The translations under genes and the position numbers were made by a program. This document shows, piece by piece, positions 1-5,725 of a stretch of DNA of 6,533 bases. The notes beneath the pieces are model-generated. The model saw only the letters and a program-made list of their open reading frames with translations. It was not told where the DNA came from and did no database searches. Source of the stretch: Polynucleobacter meluiroseus (lineage in GTDB: Bacteria > Bacteroidota > Bacteroidia > Flavobacteriales_D > Crocinitomicaceae); NCBI GenBank assembly GCA_943328715.2, contig CALQBB020000051.1:1-6533 (forward strand). The letters are read 5' to 3'. Every line of letters starts with the position of its first letter. Position 1 is the stretch's first letter.

Positions 1-346
1 CGAAGAAGTCATTGAACTGATGTCCTCTTGCTCCCTCCTACTGTTACCGCTGAACAACGTCAAAAATCAACAAGGAATTATTCCGGGGAAATTGTTTGAA
101 TATTTAGCAAGTAACCAAGCGATATTGGCCATTGGACCAAAAACGGGTGATTCTGCACAAATTTTGCAGGAACAAGCGCAAACGTTGGTCGTAGATTTTG
201 ATGAAAAGCCAACTTGGACAGCAATTCAAGAATTGACAAGTGGTAAAATTGATCGTTCAAGCACCTTGTCGAAATATAGTCGTCAGGAATTAGCAAAAGA
301 AATGAGCTCCTTTTTAAACGAGCTTACGCTAGAATCTTCGAAATAG
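1..346 (+). CDS. Glycosyltransferase, GT4-like, C-terminal fragment (5' end outside window)
   Basis: The reading frame is open from the window edge (first full codon at 2) to TAG at 344-346, giving 114 visible residues; the ATG at 20 is internal, not the start. The visible part has a hydrophobic SLLLLPL strand followed by GIIPGKLFEYLA, which matches the nucleotide-sugar-binding C-terminal Rossmann half of GT-B glycosyltransferases (GT4 and similar), where a G-K-x-F-E-Y-L helix lies beside the donor site. A typical helical tail follows, rich in Glu, Lys and Ser. The N-terminal acceptor domain is not in view, so sugar specificity cannot be read. It probably acts at the cytoplasmic face of the inner membrane in polysaccharide assembly. 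Its last 23 bases overlap the 3' end of the epimerase gene on the opposite strand. Family assignment is fairly secure; the exact enzyme is not. Confidence 0.8.
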   Translation, partial: EEVIELMSSCSLLLLPLNNVKNQQGIIPGKLFEYLASNQAILAIGPKTGDSAQILQEQAQTLVVDFDEKPTWTAIQELTSGKIDRSSTLSKYSRQELAKEMSSFLNELTLESSK

Positions 347-1421
347 CCGCAAGAATTCGTTCCGTCGCTTTTCCGTCCCACAGCGGTGGAATCTCACCTT
401 TTTTATATGTTCCCTGATGAATTTCATCAATTAAACTCAAAATCAATGCTTCGTCGAATGGAACCAAGGTGTTTGTTCCTAAATCCACTGTAATTGGTCT
501 TTCCGTATTTTCACGTAACGTCAAACAAGGAACTTGACGATAGGTACTTTCTTCTTGAATACCTCCACTATCCGTGAGGATTAATTCCGCATGTTTGACG
601 AGCGATTGAAAATCAAAATATCCAAGTGGATCCAATAGATGTAAATTACCATTTTCCAACCATTGAGCAACCTTGTCCGCTGCTTCGAAGTTTTTCCGAG
701 TTCTCGGATGTATTGGAAAGACAATTGTATATTTCTTGCTCAATTCTGCAAATAAACGCATGATTTTCACTTGTCCTTCAGGTGAGTCAACATTTGACGG
801 ACGATGAAGGGTTACTAGAATAAATGGTTTATCCTGAATTCCTAACTGTTGACGAATCGCACTCTTTCGGATTTGTGGTTCGAAATGCACCAGTGTGTCG
901 ATCATCGTATTTCCAACGAAGAATACTTCTCCGTGCTTTTTCTCTTCCGCAAGGTGATCTAGTCCACTTTGTTCCGTTACGAAAAAGTAATCGGAAATTT
1001 CATCTGTTAACAAGCGATTGATTTCCTCCGGCATTTCTCGATCAAATGAACGTAGTCCACTTTCTAAATGTGCCAACGGAATGCCCATCTTGTTTGCTAC
1101 TAATGCGGAAGCCAATGTGGAGTTTACATCACCCGGAACAATCATCAAATCTGGCTTGCCAATTTCCAAAATGAGCTCACTGAGCTTGCTCATCATACTG
1201 GAGAATTGATCAACGACAGAATGCGCGGAAGCAGAAAGCATGTAATCGGGCTTCAAACCAAACTCTTCAAAGAACACCTCCGACATGTTACGATCCCAAT
1301 GTTGACCCGTATGTACAATTTCGACTTGAAGTTGTGGGTACGAACGAATCAGTTCTTTGAACCGTGTAACTTTGATGAAATTCGGACGAGTTCCAACGAT
1401 GATGAGTATTTTCTTTGTCAA
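324..1421 (-). CDS. wecB: UDP-N-acetylglucosamine 2-epimerase (non-hydrolysing)
   Basis: This 365-residue protein has the length and signature motifs of the cytosolic enzyme interconverting UDP-GlcNAc and UDP-ManNAc. In order: GTRPNFIKV (10-18), HTGQHWD (37-43), GDVNSTLA (97-104), HLESGLR (118-124), MPEEINR (130-136), VGNTMIDTL (169-177), LHRPSN (205-210), HPRTRKN (238-244) and DSGGIQEE (284-291). By alignment from memory with E. coli WecB, catalytic residues Asp95, Glu117, Glu131 and His213 correspond to Asp98, Glu120, Glu132 and His206, so the enzyme looks intact. The start is a TTG (1419-1421): an in-frame stop lies three codons upstream at 1428-1430 and the next Met (46) would delete the nucleotide-binding GTRPN loop. 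The product would feed ManNAc or ManNAcA synthesis for the surrounding polysaccharide genes. No dehydrogenase (wecC-type) partner is visible. It converges on, and overlaps by 23 bp, the upstream glycosyltransferase gene. Confidence 0.95.
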   Translation of the reverse strand: MTKKILIIVGTRPNFIKVTRFKELIRSYPQLQVEIVHTGQHWDRNMSEVFFEEFGLKPDYMLSASAHSVVDQFSSMMSKLSELILEIGKPDLMIVPGDVNSTLASALVANKMGIPLAHLESGLRSFDREMPEEINRLLTDEISDYFFVTEQSGLDHLAEEKKHGEVFFVGNTMIDTLVHFEPQIRKSAIRQQLGIQDKPFILVTLHRPSNVDSPEGQVKIMRLFAELSKKYTIVFPIHPRTRKNFEAADKVAQWLENGNLHLLDPLGYFDFQSLVKHAELILTDSGGIQEESTYRQVPCLTLRENTERPITVDLGTNTLVPFDEALILSLIDEIHQGTYKKGEIPPLWDGKATERILAAISKILA

Positions 1422-1438
1422 AATTGCTTACTTTAGGT

Positions 1439-1446
1439 CAAAATTA
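1439..1446 (-). promoter_or_regulatory. Candidate -7 promoter element for wecB
   Basis: On the minus strand the sequence reads TAATTTTG, an exact match to the Bacteroidota -7 consensus TAnnTTTG. It lies 17 nt upstream of the TTG start codon, which would give a leader of roughly 10 nt. No convincing TTG-type -33 element is present 17-20 nt further upstream, so support rests on one short AT-rich motif and its position. Confidence 0.35.
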
Positions 1447-1484
1447 ACAAATTCATAGAATAACATGTGTTTTACCCTTAGCTT

Positions 1485-2246
1485 ATGAAAAACAGTGAAC
1501 TTTGGAAGGAAACCAAATTCGTTTTCAAAAATGGGACATTACGTGCCAATCCAAATGAGAAATTCGTATTTGTTTCATCGCGTTTAACGGTAAATATTAT
1601 TGCTAAACATTATCAGCAAAATGCCCTGCCATACTTTAAAGGAAGTTTGCTTGATTTAGGGTGTGGATCCGTTCCTTTTTATACATTTTACAAGGACAAA
1701 GTGACAAGTATCACTTGTGCAGACTGGGAACAAAGTATGCATCAAAATTCATTTTTAGACACGTATTGTGATTTAAATGAAAACTTGCCATTTGAATCCG
1801 AAAGTTTTGATTCCGTGCTACTTTCGGATGTTTTGGAGCACATAAGAAAACCTGAAGAATTAATCAATGAAATATACCGCATATTAAAAAAGGATGGCTT
1901 TTTAATTATGAATGTCCCTTATTATTATTGTTTGCACGAAGAACCATTTGATTATTTTCGATACACTGAATTTGCATTGAAATCAATGACCGCTGATGCC
2001 GGATTAGAATTGGAATTGTTACAAAGAACAGGTGGTACATTGGAAATAATGACGGATTTATTTGCAAAAAACGTTCGTCCCATTCCTTTAATAGGCAGAT
2101 CATTGTGTAAATTCTCCCAATTTCTCACTTGGCAACTTTTAAAAATCAAACCGATTTATAAACTAGCTCAAAAAACAGCCGTAAAATATCCTTTTGGGTA
2201 CTTTTTAGTAGCAAAAAAACCGGTGCAATCGGCTACTGTTCAGTAG
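1485..2246 (+). CDS. Class I SAM-dependent methyltransferase (Methyltransf_11-like)
   Basis: This 253-residue soluble protein has a Rossmann-fold methyltransferase core. Motif I is LLDLGCGS (55-62), the SAM glycine loop. An acidic pair-like position AD (79-80) ends strand 2, DLNE (96-99) is the likely adenine-contact segment, and SDVLEHI (114-120) is the motif typical of Methyltransf_11 proteins, followed by the PEELINEIYRILKKDG helix and strand (123-138). The segment HEEPFDYFRYTE (151-162) resembles one common in methyltransferases of surface polysaccharide loci and may contact substrate. No signal peptide or membrane helix is seen. It starts at ATG 1485, 63 nt from the divergent wecB start, and there is no clear Shine-Dalgarno. 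Sugar O- or N-methylation is inferred from context only; the acceptor is unknown. It converges with the GT4 gene across a 48-nt gap. Confidence 0.88.
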   Translation: MKNSELWKETKFVFKNGTLRANPNEKFVFVSSRLTVNIIAKHYQQNALPYFKGSLLDLGCGSVPFYTFYKDKVTSITCADWEQSMHQNSFLDTYCDLNENLPFESESFDSVLLSDVLEHIRKPEELINEIYRILKKDGFLIMNVPYYYCLHEEPFDYFRYTEFALKSMTADAGLELELLQRTGGTLEIMTDLFAKNVRPIPLIGRSLCKFSQFLTWQLLKIKPIYKLAQKTAVKYPFGYFLVAKKPVQSATVQ

Positions 2247-2294
2247 TCCTTGATTCGTTCTTTTTTAAACTATATCCATTGAATCATTCAGTTG

Positions 2295-3350
2295 TCAAGG
2301 GTATTGTTTAAAGACCTCTTTCATTTTGTCCAAACGATGCATTGGCAAGAAATATTTTTCAACTCGAGCACGTGCTTTCAAACTTGCTTGAGAAAAATCT
2401 TGTTCCATCAACAATTGAATACTTCGTTCCAAGTAAACGACATTTTTTTTAGTGATGACTATCCCGGTATCCCCAATGAGTTCTGGGATACCTGAAACAT
2501 TACTTCCTATTGGGACACACCCACAAGCCATCGCCTCACCAAGTGCATTTGGAAAACCTTCCATAACGGAAAGCTGTAAATAATAACGGTGCGTTTGCAG
2601 ATATCCAATCAACACATTCATCGGTGAAAATGGCACCAATTGCACATTTTCTGGAACTTCTATGTGATTTGCTTCCCAACCAATTATGGTAAATTTCCAA
2701 GTTGGGTTTCTTGCCGCTAATTCGAGAATAAGGTCAAAGCCTTTTCTGAAAAAGCAATAAGGATCTTTTAAATTACCAATGGTAATGAAACTATTTTCTT
2801 GTCTTAATATCGTTTCATTCAGCGTAAATAATTCCGTATCGAATCCGTAAGGAATGACCGTATAAGGAATGTGTTTCGTTTTAGGAGCAAAAAAATGGAA
2901 TCCTTGTGCAGGGGCTCCTCCAGGGTAATAATTGTATTCTTGATAAACTAGTCCTTGGGCGACAGGCAGAATGTGTGTTGAAAACCGTAAGGATGTTTTA
3001 GTTGCCCATCCGAGCATTTTTTTTGTAAAGTTCCCATAGCGGAAATCCATGAATTTAGACCCATCATTACCTGCGACAATCACAAATACTTTTTTTCCAA
3101 TTATGCGTCCAAAAAGAACAGGCAGTAACGATGCATAGCCAGCAAAATGACAAACAAAAAAAGATCCCTTTGCTTTGAAAATCAAAAAAAATAATTGTTT
3201 CAAAAATTCAAAAGGCACTTTCCACTTGGTCCTGACCGAAAATTCATATAGTTGAACTTGATAGTCCTTGGCTAATAAATCTATGTCGCGAAGTATGAAG
3301 GTAGATGCATGGGGATAAAAATAGGTAAGTGTTGGTTTTCTCGTTTGCAT
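2295..3350 (-). CDS. Glycosyltransferase family 4 (GT-B fold)
   Basis: From the ATG at 3348-3350 this encodes 351 residues. The N-terminal half has a TYFYPHASTF strand-loop (9-18) and a CHFAGYAS segment (67-74), typical of the GT-B acceptor domain. The linker strand VIPYGFDTELF (165-175) starts the donor domain, followed by an RKG loop (202-204) and the EX7E motif (Glu264 and Glu272 in EGFPNALGEAMACGCVPI), the hallmark of retaining GT4 enzymes. No membrane helix is evident; it likely works at the cytoplasmic membrane face using a nucleotide-sugar donor. A TTG-initiated version reaching 3380 is possible, but that TTG is the end of an exact TAnnTTTG promoter element, so it would not lie in the transcript; I therefore prefer the ATG. 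Sugar specificity cannot be read. It is divergent from the FkbM gene. Confidence 0.92.
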   Translation of the reverse strand: MQTRKPTLTYFYPHASTFILRDIDLLAKDYQVQLYEFSVRTKWKVPFEFLKQLFFLIFKAKGSFFVCHFAGYASLLPVLFGRIIGKKVFVIVAGNDGSKFMDFRYGNFTKKMLGWATKTSLRFSTHILPVAQGLVYQEYNYYPGGAPAQGFHFFAPKTKHIPYTVIPYGFDTELFTLNETILRQENSFITIGNLKDPYCFFRKGFDLILELAARNPTWKFTIIGWEANHIEVPENVQLVPFSPMNVLIGYLQTHRYYLQLSVMEGFPNALGEAMACGCVPIGSNVSGIPELIGDTGIVITKKNVVYLERSIQLLMEQDFSQASLKARARVEKYFLPMHRLDKMKEVFKQYP

Positions 3351-3377
3351 CCTAATCGGTTCTTTACTAGATTTGTT

Positions 3378-3385
3378 CAAATTTA
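3378..3385 (-). promoter_or_regulatory. Candidate -7 promoter element for the GT4 gene
   Basis: The minus strand reads TAAATTTG, an exact TAnnTTTG match. It is 27 nt upstream of the preferred ATG at 3350, leaving a leader of roughly 20 nt, and it overlaps the alternative TTG codon at 3378-3380, which argues against that start. No clear -33 TTG is seen at the expected distance. One base separates it from the plus-strand element at 3387-3394. Confidence 0.45.
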
Positions 3386-3386
3386 A

Positions 3387-3394
3387 TAACTTTG
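3387..3394 (+). promoter_or_regulatory. Candidate -7 promoter element for the FkbM gene
   Basis: TAACTTTG is an exact TAnnTTTG match 15 nt before the ATG at 3410, giving a leader of about 10 nt. The -33 region is weak: the nearest TTTG (3372-3375) is only 11 nt upstream. The motif abuts the opposite-strand element, so the two promoters could not both be occupied at once. Confidence 0.45.
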
Positions 3395-3409
3395 AGCTTT
3401 TAAGAACAT

Positions 3410-4297
3410 ATGTCTTTACTTTATCACTTCATTTATCATTCTTGGGTCAATGCTTTACTTAGACCATTTGCAAAGTTGTTTTATTTGGCCTCTGGAAAGG
3501 AACTTATTTCGGTAAGTGGTAACATTCGTTTTTCCATTGATTCGAAACTATTTTATTTAAGTACAAATCAAACATGTTATGTTACAAAAAACATGTTCTA
3601 TAATGGTTTAGATGCTTATGAATATAATTGGTTGTTTTTGGACTTAGCAAAAAACGCACGTTGTTTTCTCGATGTTGGCGCAAACATTGGACTTTATAGT
3701 GTGATGGCAGCCAAAATCAATCCTTCTATGAAAATACATGCATTTGAACCAGGTAAAGGTGCCGTACATTTTTTACGAGAAAACATTGTACTTAACGAAT
3801 TATCGAATGTTCACGTTCATGAAGTTGCCGTGAGTGATCGAGATGCTCAACTTGAATTTCATGAAGTCACACATCCTAAGTTCCCTTGGTTATTGCACAA
3901 TTTAAATGGATCAAGTAGTTTACAAGATACCCATGGAATATTAAAAACAGAAAACTACAACGTAGAAGTTTGCCGATTAAGCACATTCTTAAAGAATAAT
4001 AATGTATCCGATTTTGATTTAATAAAATTAGACACTGAACATAATGAACATCTTATTCTTAAAGACAACAATCATGTTTTCAAGGAAAATAGACCACTCA
4101 TCATGATTGAAATTTACCCAGAAATTGCCAATGAATGTCAAGAAACTCTGAGGGAATGGCCAGATTATTACTACTTTCAAGTAAAGTATCCTAAACTCAT
4201 TGAAATTTCACTGGAAAATCTTGGATTAAATCAAGAATTCGCCAATTACTTGCTCGTTCCTAACGAAAAAAAATCGTGGATTCATTCCTATATTTAA
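3410..4297 (+). CDS. FkbM-family SAM-dependent methyltransferase
   Basis: This 295-residue protein shows the FkbM pattern. FLDVGANIGLYS (86-97) is the SAM glycine motif, AFEPGKGAV (111-119) carries the acidic ribose-binding residue, AVSDRDAQLEF (140-150) follows strand 4, and FDLIKLDTEHNEH (202-214) is the family's IK-D-xE motif, with PLIMIEI (229-235) as the next strand. Family members typically O-methylate sugars or polyketides; in this locus a glycan sugar hydroxyl is the likely target, which is inference from neighbours. A ~50-residue N-terminal extension with a hydrophobic, aromatic-rich start (YHFIYHSWVNALLRPFAKLF) may associate with the membrane but is too polar to call a helix. It starts at ATG 3410 and is transcribed away from the GT4 gene. 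No terminator hairpin is evident after its stop, and 188 nt separate it from the first lipoprotein gene. Confidence 0.9.
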   Translation: MSLLYHFIYHSWVNALLRPFAKLFYLASGKELISVSGNIRFSIDSKLFYLSTNQTCYVTKNMFYNGLDAYEYNWLFLDLAKNARCFLDVGANIGLYSVMAAKINPSMKIHAFEPGKGAVHFLRENIVLNELSNVHVHEVAVSDRDAQLEFHEVTHPKFPWLLHNLNGSSSLQDTHGILKTENYNVEVCRLSTFLKNNNVSDFDLIKLDTEHNEHLILKDNNHVFKENRPLIMIEIYPEIANECQETLREWPDYYYFQVKYPKLIEISLENLGLNQEFANYLLVPNEKKSWIHSYI

Positions 4298-4393
4298 TTC
4301 GGTAAGACTTTAAAATTTGAATGTTTATTCGTTCGTGGGTTTTCGGGCTGAAATTCACATTCGATTTCATTCGTTAAACCTAAATTATCAACT

Positions 4394-4419
4394 TTGGAAA
4401 TTGAAATATTTCTTTCCAA
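4394..4419. promoter_or_regulatory. Interrupted inverted repeat upstream of lipoprotein gene 1
   Basis: Outer arms TTGGAAA (4394-4400) and TTTCCAA (4413-4419) flank an inner palindrome GAAATATTTC (4403-4412), with two extra T bases between the left arm and the core. No T-run follows, so it does not look like a terminator for the FkbM gene. It sits 66 nt before the lipoprotein ATG and could be an operator. The rest of the 188-nt gap (4298-4485) holds no convincing gene. Confidence 0.3.
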
Positions 4420-4444
4420 TGGGCTATAAAAAACATTTTTTTTG

Positions 4445-4459
4445 TACTTTTAAAAAGTA
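4445..4459. promoter_or_regulatory. 15-bp palindrome in the promoter region of lipoprotein gene 1
   Basis: TACTTTT and AAAAGTA form a perfect 7-bp inverted repeat around one central A, 26 nt before the ATG. It directly follows a TTTG and overlaps the start of a TATAAT-like stretch (4458-4463). No exact TAnnTTTG element is present upstream of this gene, unlike its second copy. This could be an operator overlapping a promoter, or just AT-rich sequence. Confidence 0.25.
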
Positions 4460-4485
4460 TAATTTAACCAACAAAACGACTTAAA

Positions 4486-4701
4486 ATGAAAAAAACAATG
4501 ATTTTAGGAGCTTTCGCTTCACTAATGATGGTTTCTTGTGCAAAAGACTACACGTGTAAATGTGTTGTTACTGAATCTATATCGGGATCAAGCAACACTG
4601 TAAACACTGTAATTAATGGCAAGAAAAAAGATGTGAAAGCTACTTGTGAAGCTGGAAATTCAGTTTCAGGAACTGTATCTCAAACATGTACCATTCAATA
4701 A
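4486..4701 (+). CDS. Small cysteine-rich lipoprotein, copy 1
   Basis: This is a 71-residue protein of a family I do not recognise. It begins with a lipoprotein signal peptide: a Lys-Lys n-region, hydrophobic residues 5-15, and a lipobox ending in MVSC, with Cys18 as the lipidated residue. The mature part is only 54 residues and has four further cysteines: Cys24 and Cys26 (a C-K-C pair), Cys54 in TCEA and Cys68 in TCTIQ at the extreme C-terminus. All four recur in copy 2, as does a GKKKDV segment (45-50). The middle (27-44) is Ser, Thr and Asn rich. Two disulfides are possible. The AKD after Cys18 partly resembles surface-export signals of Bacteroidota lipoproteins. It is followed by an intrinsic terminator and then a membrane thioredoxin-like gene, suggesting the cysteines are substrate or partner of that protein; this is inference. 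Confidence 0.85.
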   Translation: MKKTMILGAFASLMMVSCAKDYTCKCVVTESISGSSNTVNTVINGKKKDVKATCEAGNSVSGTVSQTCTIQ

Positions 4702-4720
4702 TTTGAAATCAGAATCATTT

Positions 4721-4746
4721 AAAGGGGGGCAATTGCCCCCTTTTTT
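4721..4746 (+). terminator. Intrinsic terminator inside cassette 1
   Basis: Stem AAAGGGGGGC (4721-4730) pairs with GCCCCCTTTT (4735-4744), including one G-U, around an AATT loop. The G-C core GGGGGC/GCCCCC is followed by six T residues (4741-4746). It starts 19 nt after the lipoprotein stop and ends 15 nt before the thioredoxin-like ATG, so the enzyme gene would be reached mainly by read-through. Confidence 0.88.
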
Positions 4747-4761
4747 ATTTAAAATCTTCCA

Positions 4762-5358
4762 ATGAATTTTTTCGAATCCATATTTCTTGACCTCGGCTTC
4801 TCCTGGACTGCCTCAAAACTGATACCTTATATCTTGATGTCCTTAATGGGATTTGTCCTGGTGTATACATTTCACAAGCGATTTCAACAGAAGTGGAAGA
4901 AATGGATGATCATGACGTTTTTGGCTGTTTTACCATTTGGGATTTATTTCTCAATCTACCCAATCTATACTGGAGATTTCGTCAACAATCACTTCTTACC
5001 AGAACAATTATGTGCCTTTCCGAAAAAAACAACATTATCAGTAGTTGTTCTTCCGGGTTGTCCGTATTGCCATGAATCAGTTAAGTTCATGAATCAATTA
5101 ATTGAAAGAGAACCAAAATTAAGGATACAATATGTAGTGGTGGCTGAAACAGACAATCCCTTACTTCCTTTTCGTCAAAAGTTATCCAAACGAATTCCCG
5201 TTATAAAATCAGCGAAACCGAAGGACTGGATCATCATGGCCAAAGGCGGATTTCCATGTATGATTTTAAGCGAAAATCGCAAAATCGAACACGCATGGGA
5301 AAACGAACATTTTGGGGTGAAAGCAATTGATGAATTCATCGAAAGAGCAAAAAAATAA
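4762..5358 (+). CDS. Membrane-anchored thioredoxin-like protein with CPYC motif, copy 1
   Basis: This 198-residue protein has two hydrophobic segments (about 17-36 and 49-68) joined by a basic loop (HKRFQQKWKKW, 38-48), then a thioredoxin-like domain from about 90. The basic loop predicts a cytoplasmic loop, hence an N-terminus and C-terminal domain in the periplasm. The domain has strand SVVVLP (93-98), the active site Cys100-Pro-Tyr-Cys103, strand RIQYVVV (121-127), and GGFPCMIL (162-169), where Pro165 is the likely cis-proline; Cys166 directly after it is unusual and conserved in copy 2. CPYC is typical of glutaredoxins and also found in some DsbA proteins, so a disulfide oxidase, isomerase or reductase are all possible. 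An extra Cys84 is unique to this copy. I recognise the fold but not a named family. There is no space for its own promoter after the terminator. Confidence 0.85.
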   Translation: MNFFESIFLDLGFSWTASKLIPYILMSLMGFVLVYTFHKRFQQKWKKWMIMTFLAVLPFGIYFSIYPIYTGDFVNNHFLPEQLCAFPKKTTLSVVVLPGCPYCHESVKFMNQLIEREPKLRIQYVVVAETDNPLLPFRQKLSKRIPVIKSAKPKDWIIMAKGGFPCMILSENRKIEHAWENEHFGVKAIDEFIERAKK

Positions 5359-5387
5359 TTGAGCCATTACGTTTAAGTCAATTTACC

Positions 5388-5405
5388 TATAGAATATATT
5401 CTATA
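5388..5405. promoter_or_regulatory. Perfect 18-bp palindrome between the two cassettes
   Basis: TATAGAATATATTCTATA reads identically on both strands. It lies 29 nt after the first thioredoxin-like stop and 87 nt before lipoprotein gene 2, upstream of that gene's candidate promoter at 5433-5461. No T-run follows on the plus strand, so an operator is more likely than a terminator. Its core GAATATATTC shares the GAA-N4-TTC layout with the core at 4403-4412. Confidence 0.4.
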
Positions 5406-5432
5406 AAAACAATTAAACAATGACGAAAAAAG

Positions 5433-5461
5433 TTTGAATAATAATTGTTTATTTATTTTTG
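5433..5461 (+). promoter_or_regulatory. Candidate Bacteroidota-type promoter for lipoprotein gene 2
   Basis: TTTG at 5433-5436 and TATTTTTG at 5454-5461 (exact TAnnTTTG) are separated by 17 nt, close to the -33/-7 arrangement of Bacteroidota housekeeping promoters. Transcription would start a few bases later, giving a leader of about 25 nt before ATG 5493. The region is very AT-rich, which raises the chance-match risk. Confidence 0.55.
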
Positions 5462-5492
5462 TTAAGTAATATTAATCTTTAAACGATTTAAA

Positions 5493-5705
5493 ATGAAAAA
5501 AACAATTATTCTAGGAGCTTTCGCTTCATTATTGATGGTGTCTTGTGCAAAAGACTACACATGTAAATGTACTACTACTGGATTAGGAGTTGACCTTACT
5601 GAAAATTATCCAATGACGGGTAAGAAAAAAGATGTAACAACTGCTTGTGAAGCCTTAAATGAAAATGTACCTGGAGCTTATACAACTACATGCACTGTTC
5701 AATAA
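5493..5705 (+). CDS. Small cysteine-rich lipoprotein, copy 2
   Basis: This 70-residue paralogue of the lipoprotein at 4486 has the same architecture: Lys-Lys start, hydrophobic 5-15, lipobox MVSC with Cys18, then Cys24 and Cys26 (C-K-C), GKKKDV (43-48), Cys52 in ACEA and Cys67 in TCTVQ. The first 26 residues match copy 1 at 24 positions, and the first 78 nt differ at only six, whereas the rest matches at roughly 40%. The central segment (27-42) is unrelated in sequence and has acidic residues and a Pro. The immediate leader AAACGATTTAAA before the ATG also resembles copy 1. It is likely secreted, lipidated and exposed in periplasm or at the outer membrane. Function is unknown; pairing with the downstream thioredoxin-like gene is repeated exactly, which makes a disulfide-related role plausible. 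Confidence 0.85.
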   Translation: MKKTIILGAFASLLMVSCAKDYTCKCTTTGLGVDLTENYPMTGKKKDVTTACEALNENVPGAYTTTCTVQ

Positions 5706-5725
5706 TTTGATGTCTGCATCAATAG

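Noticed and set aside
1018..1436. Plus-strand ORFs opposite wecB
   Set aside because: They are antisense to an intact epimerase with all motifs and have no protein-like features.
2231..2248. Hairpin GGCTACT/AGTAGTC over the methyltransferase stop codon as a terminator
   Set aside because: The stem is weak and includes a G-U pair, and the T-run (2261-2266) begins about 12 nt after it; not a convincing intrinsic terminator.
3351..3380. TTG-initiated N-terminal extension of the GT4 gene by ten residues
   Set aside because: The TTG overlaps an exact TAnnTTTG promoter element and the added residues are polar and not family-like; ATG at 3350 starts right before the conserved TYFYPH strand.
4321..4377. 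18-codon ORF after the FkbM gene
   Set aside because: Very short, no ribosome-binding signal, no similarity to its neighbours, and it lies in an otherwise non-coding gap.
5388..5405. OxyR binding site reading of the 18-bp palindrome
   Set aside because: ATAG and CTAT half-sites are present but are separated by 8 rather than the known 7 bases, and the second pair of half-sites is missing.
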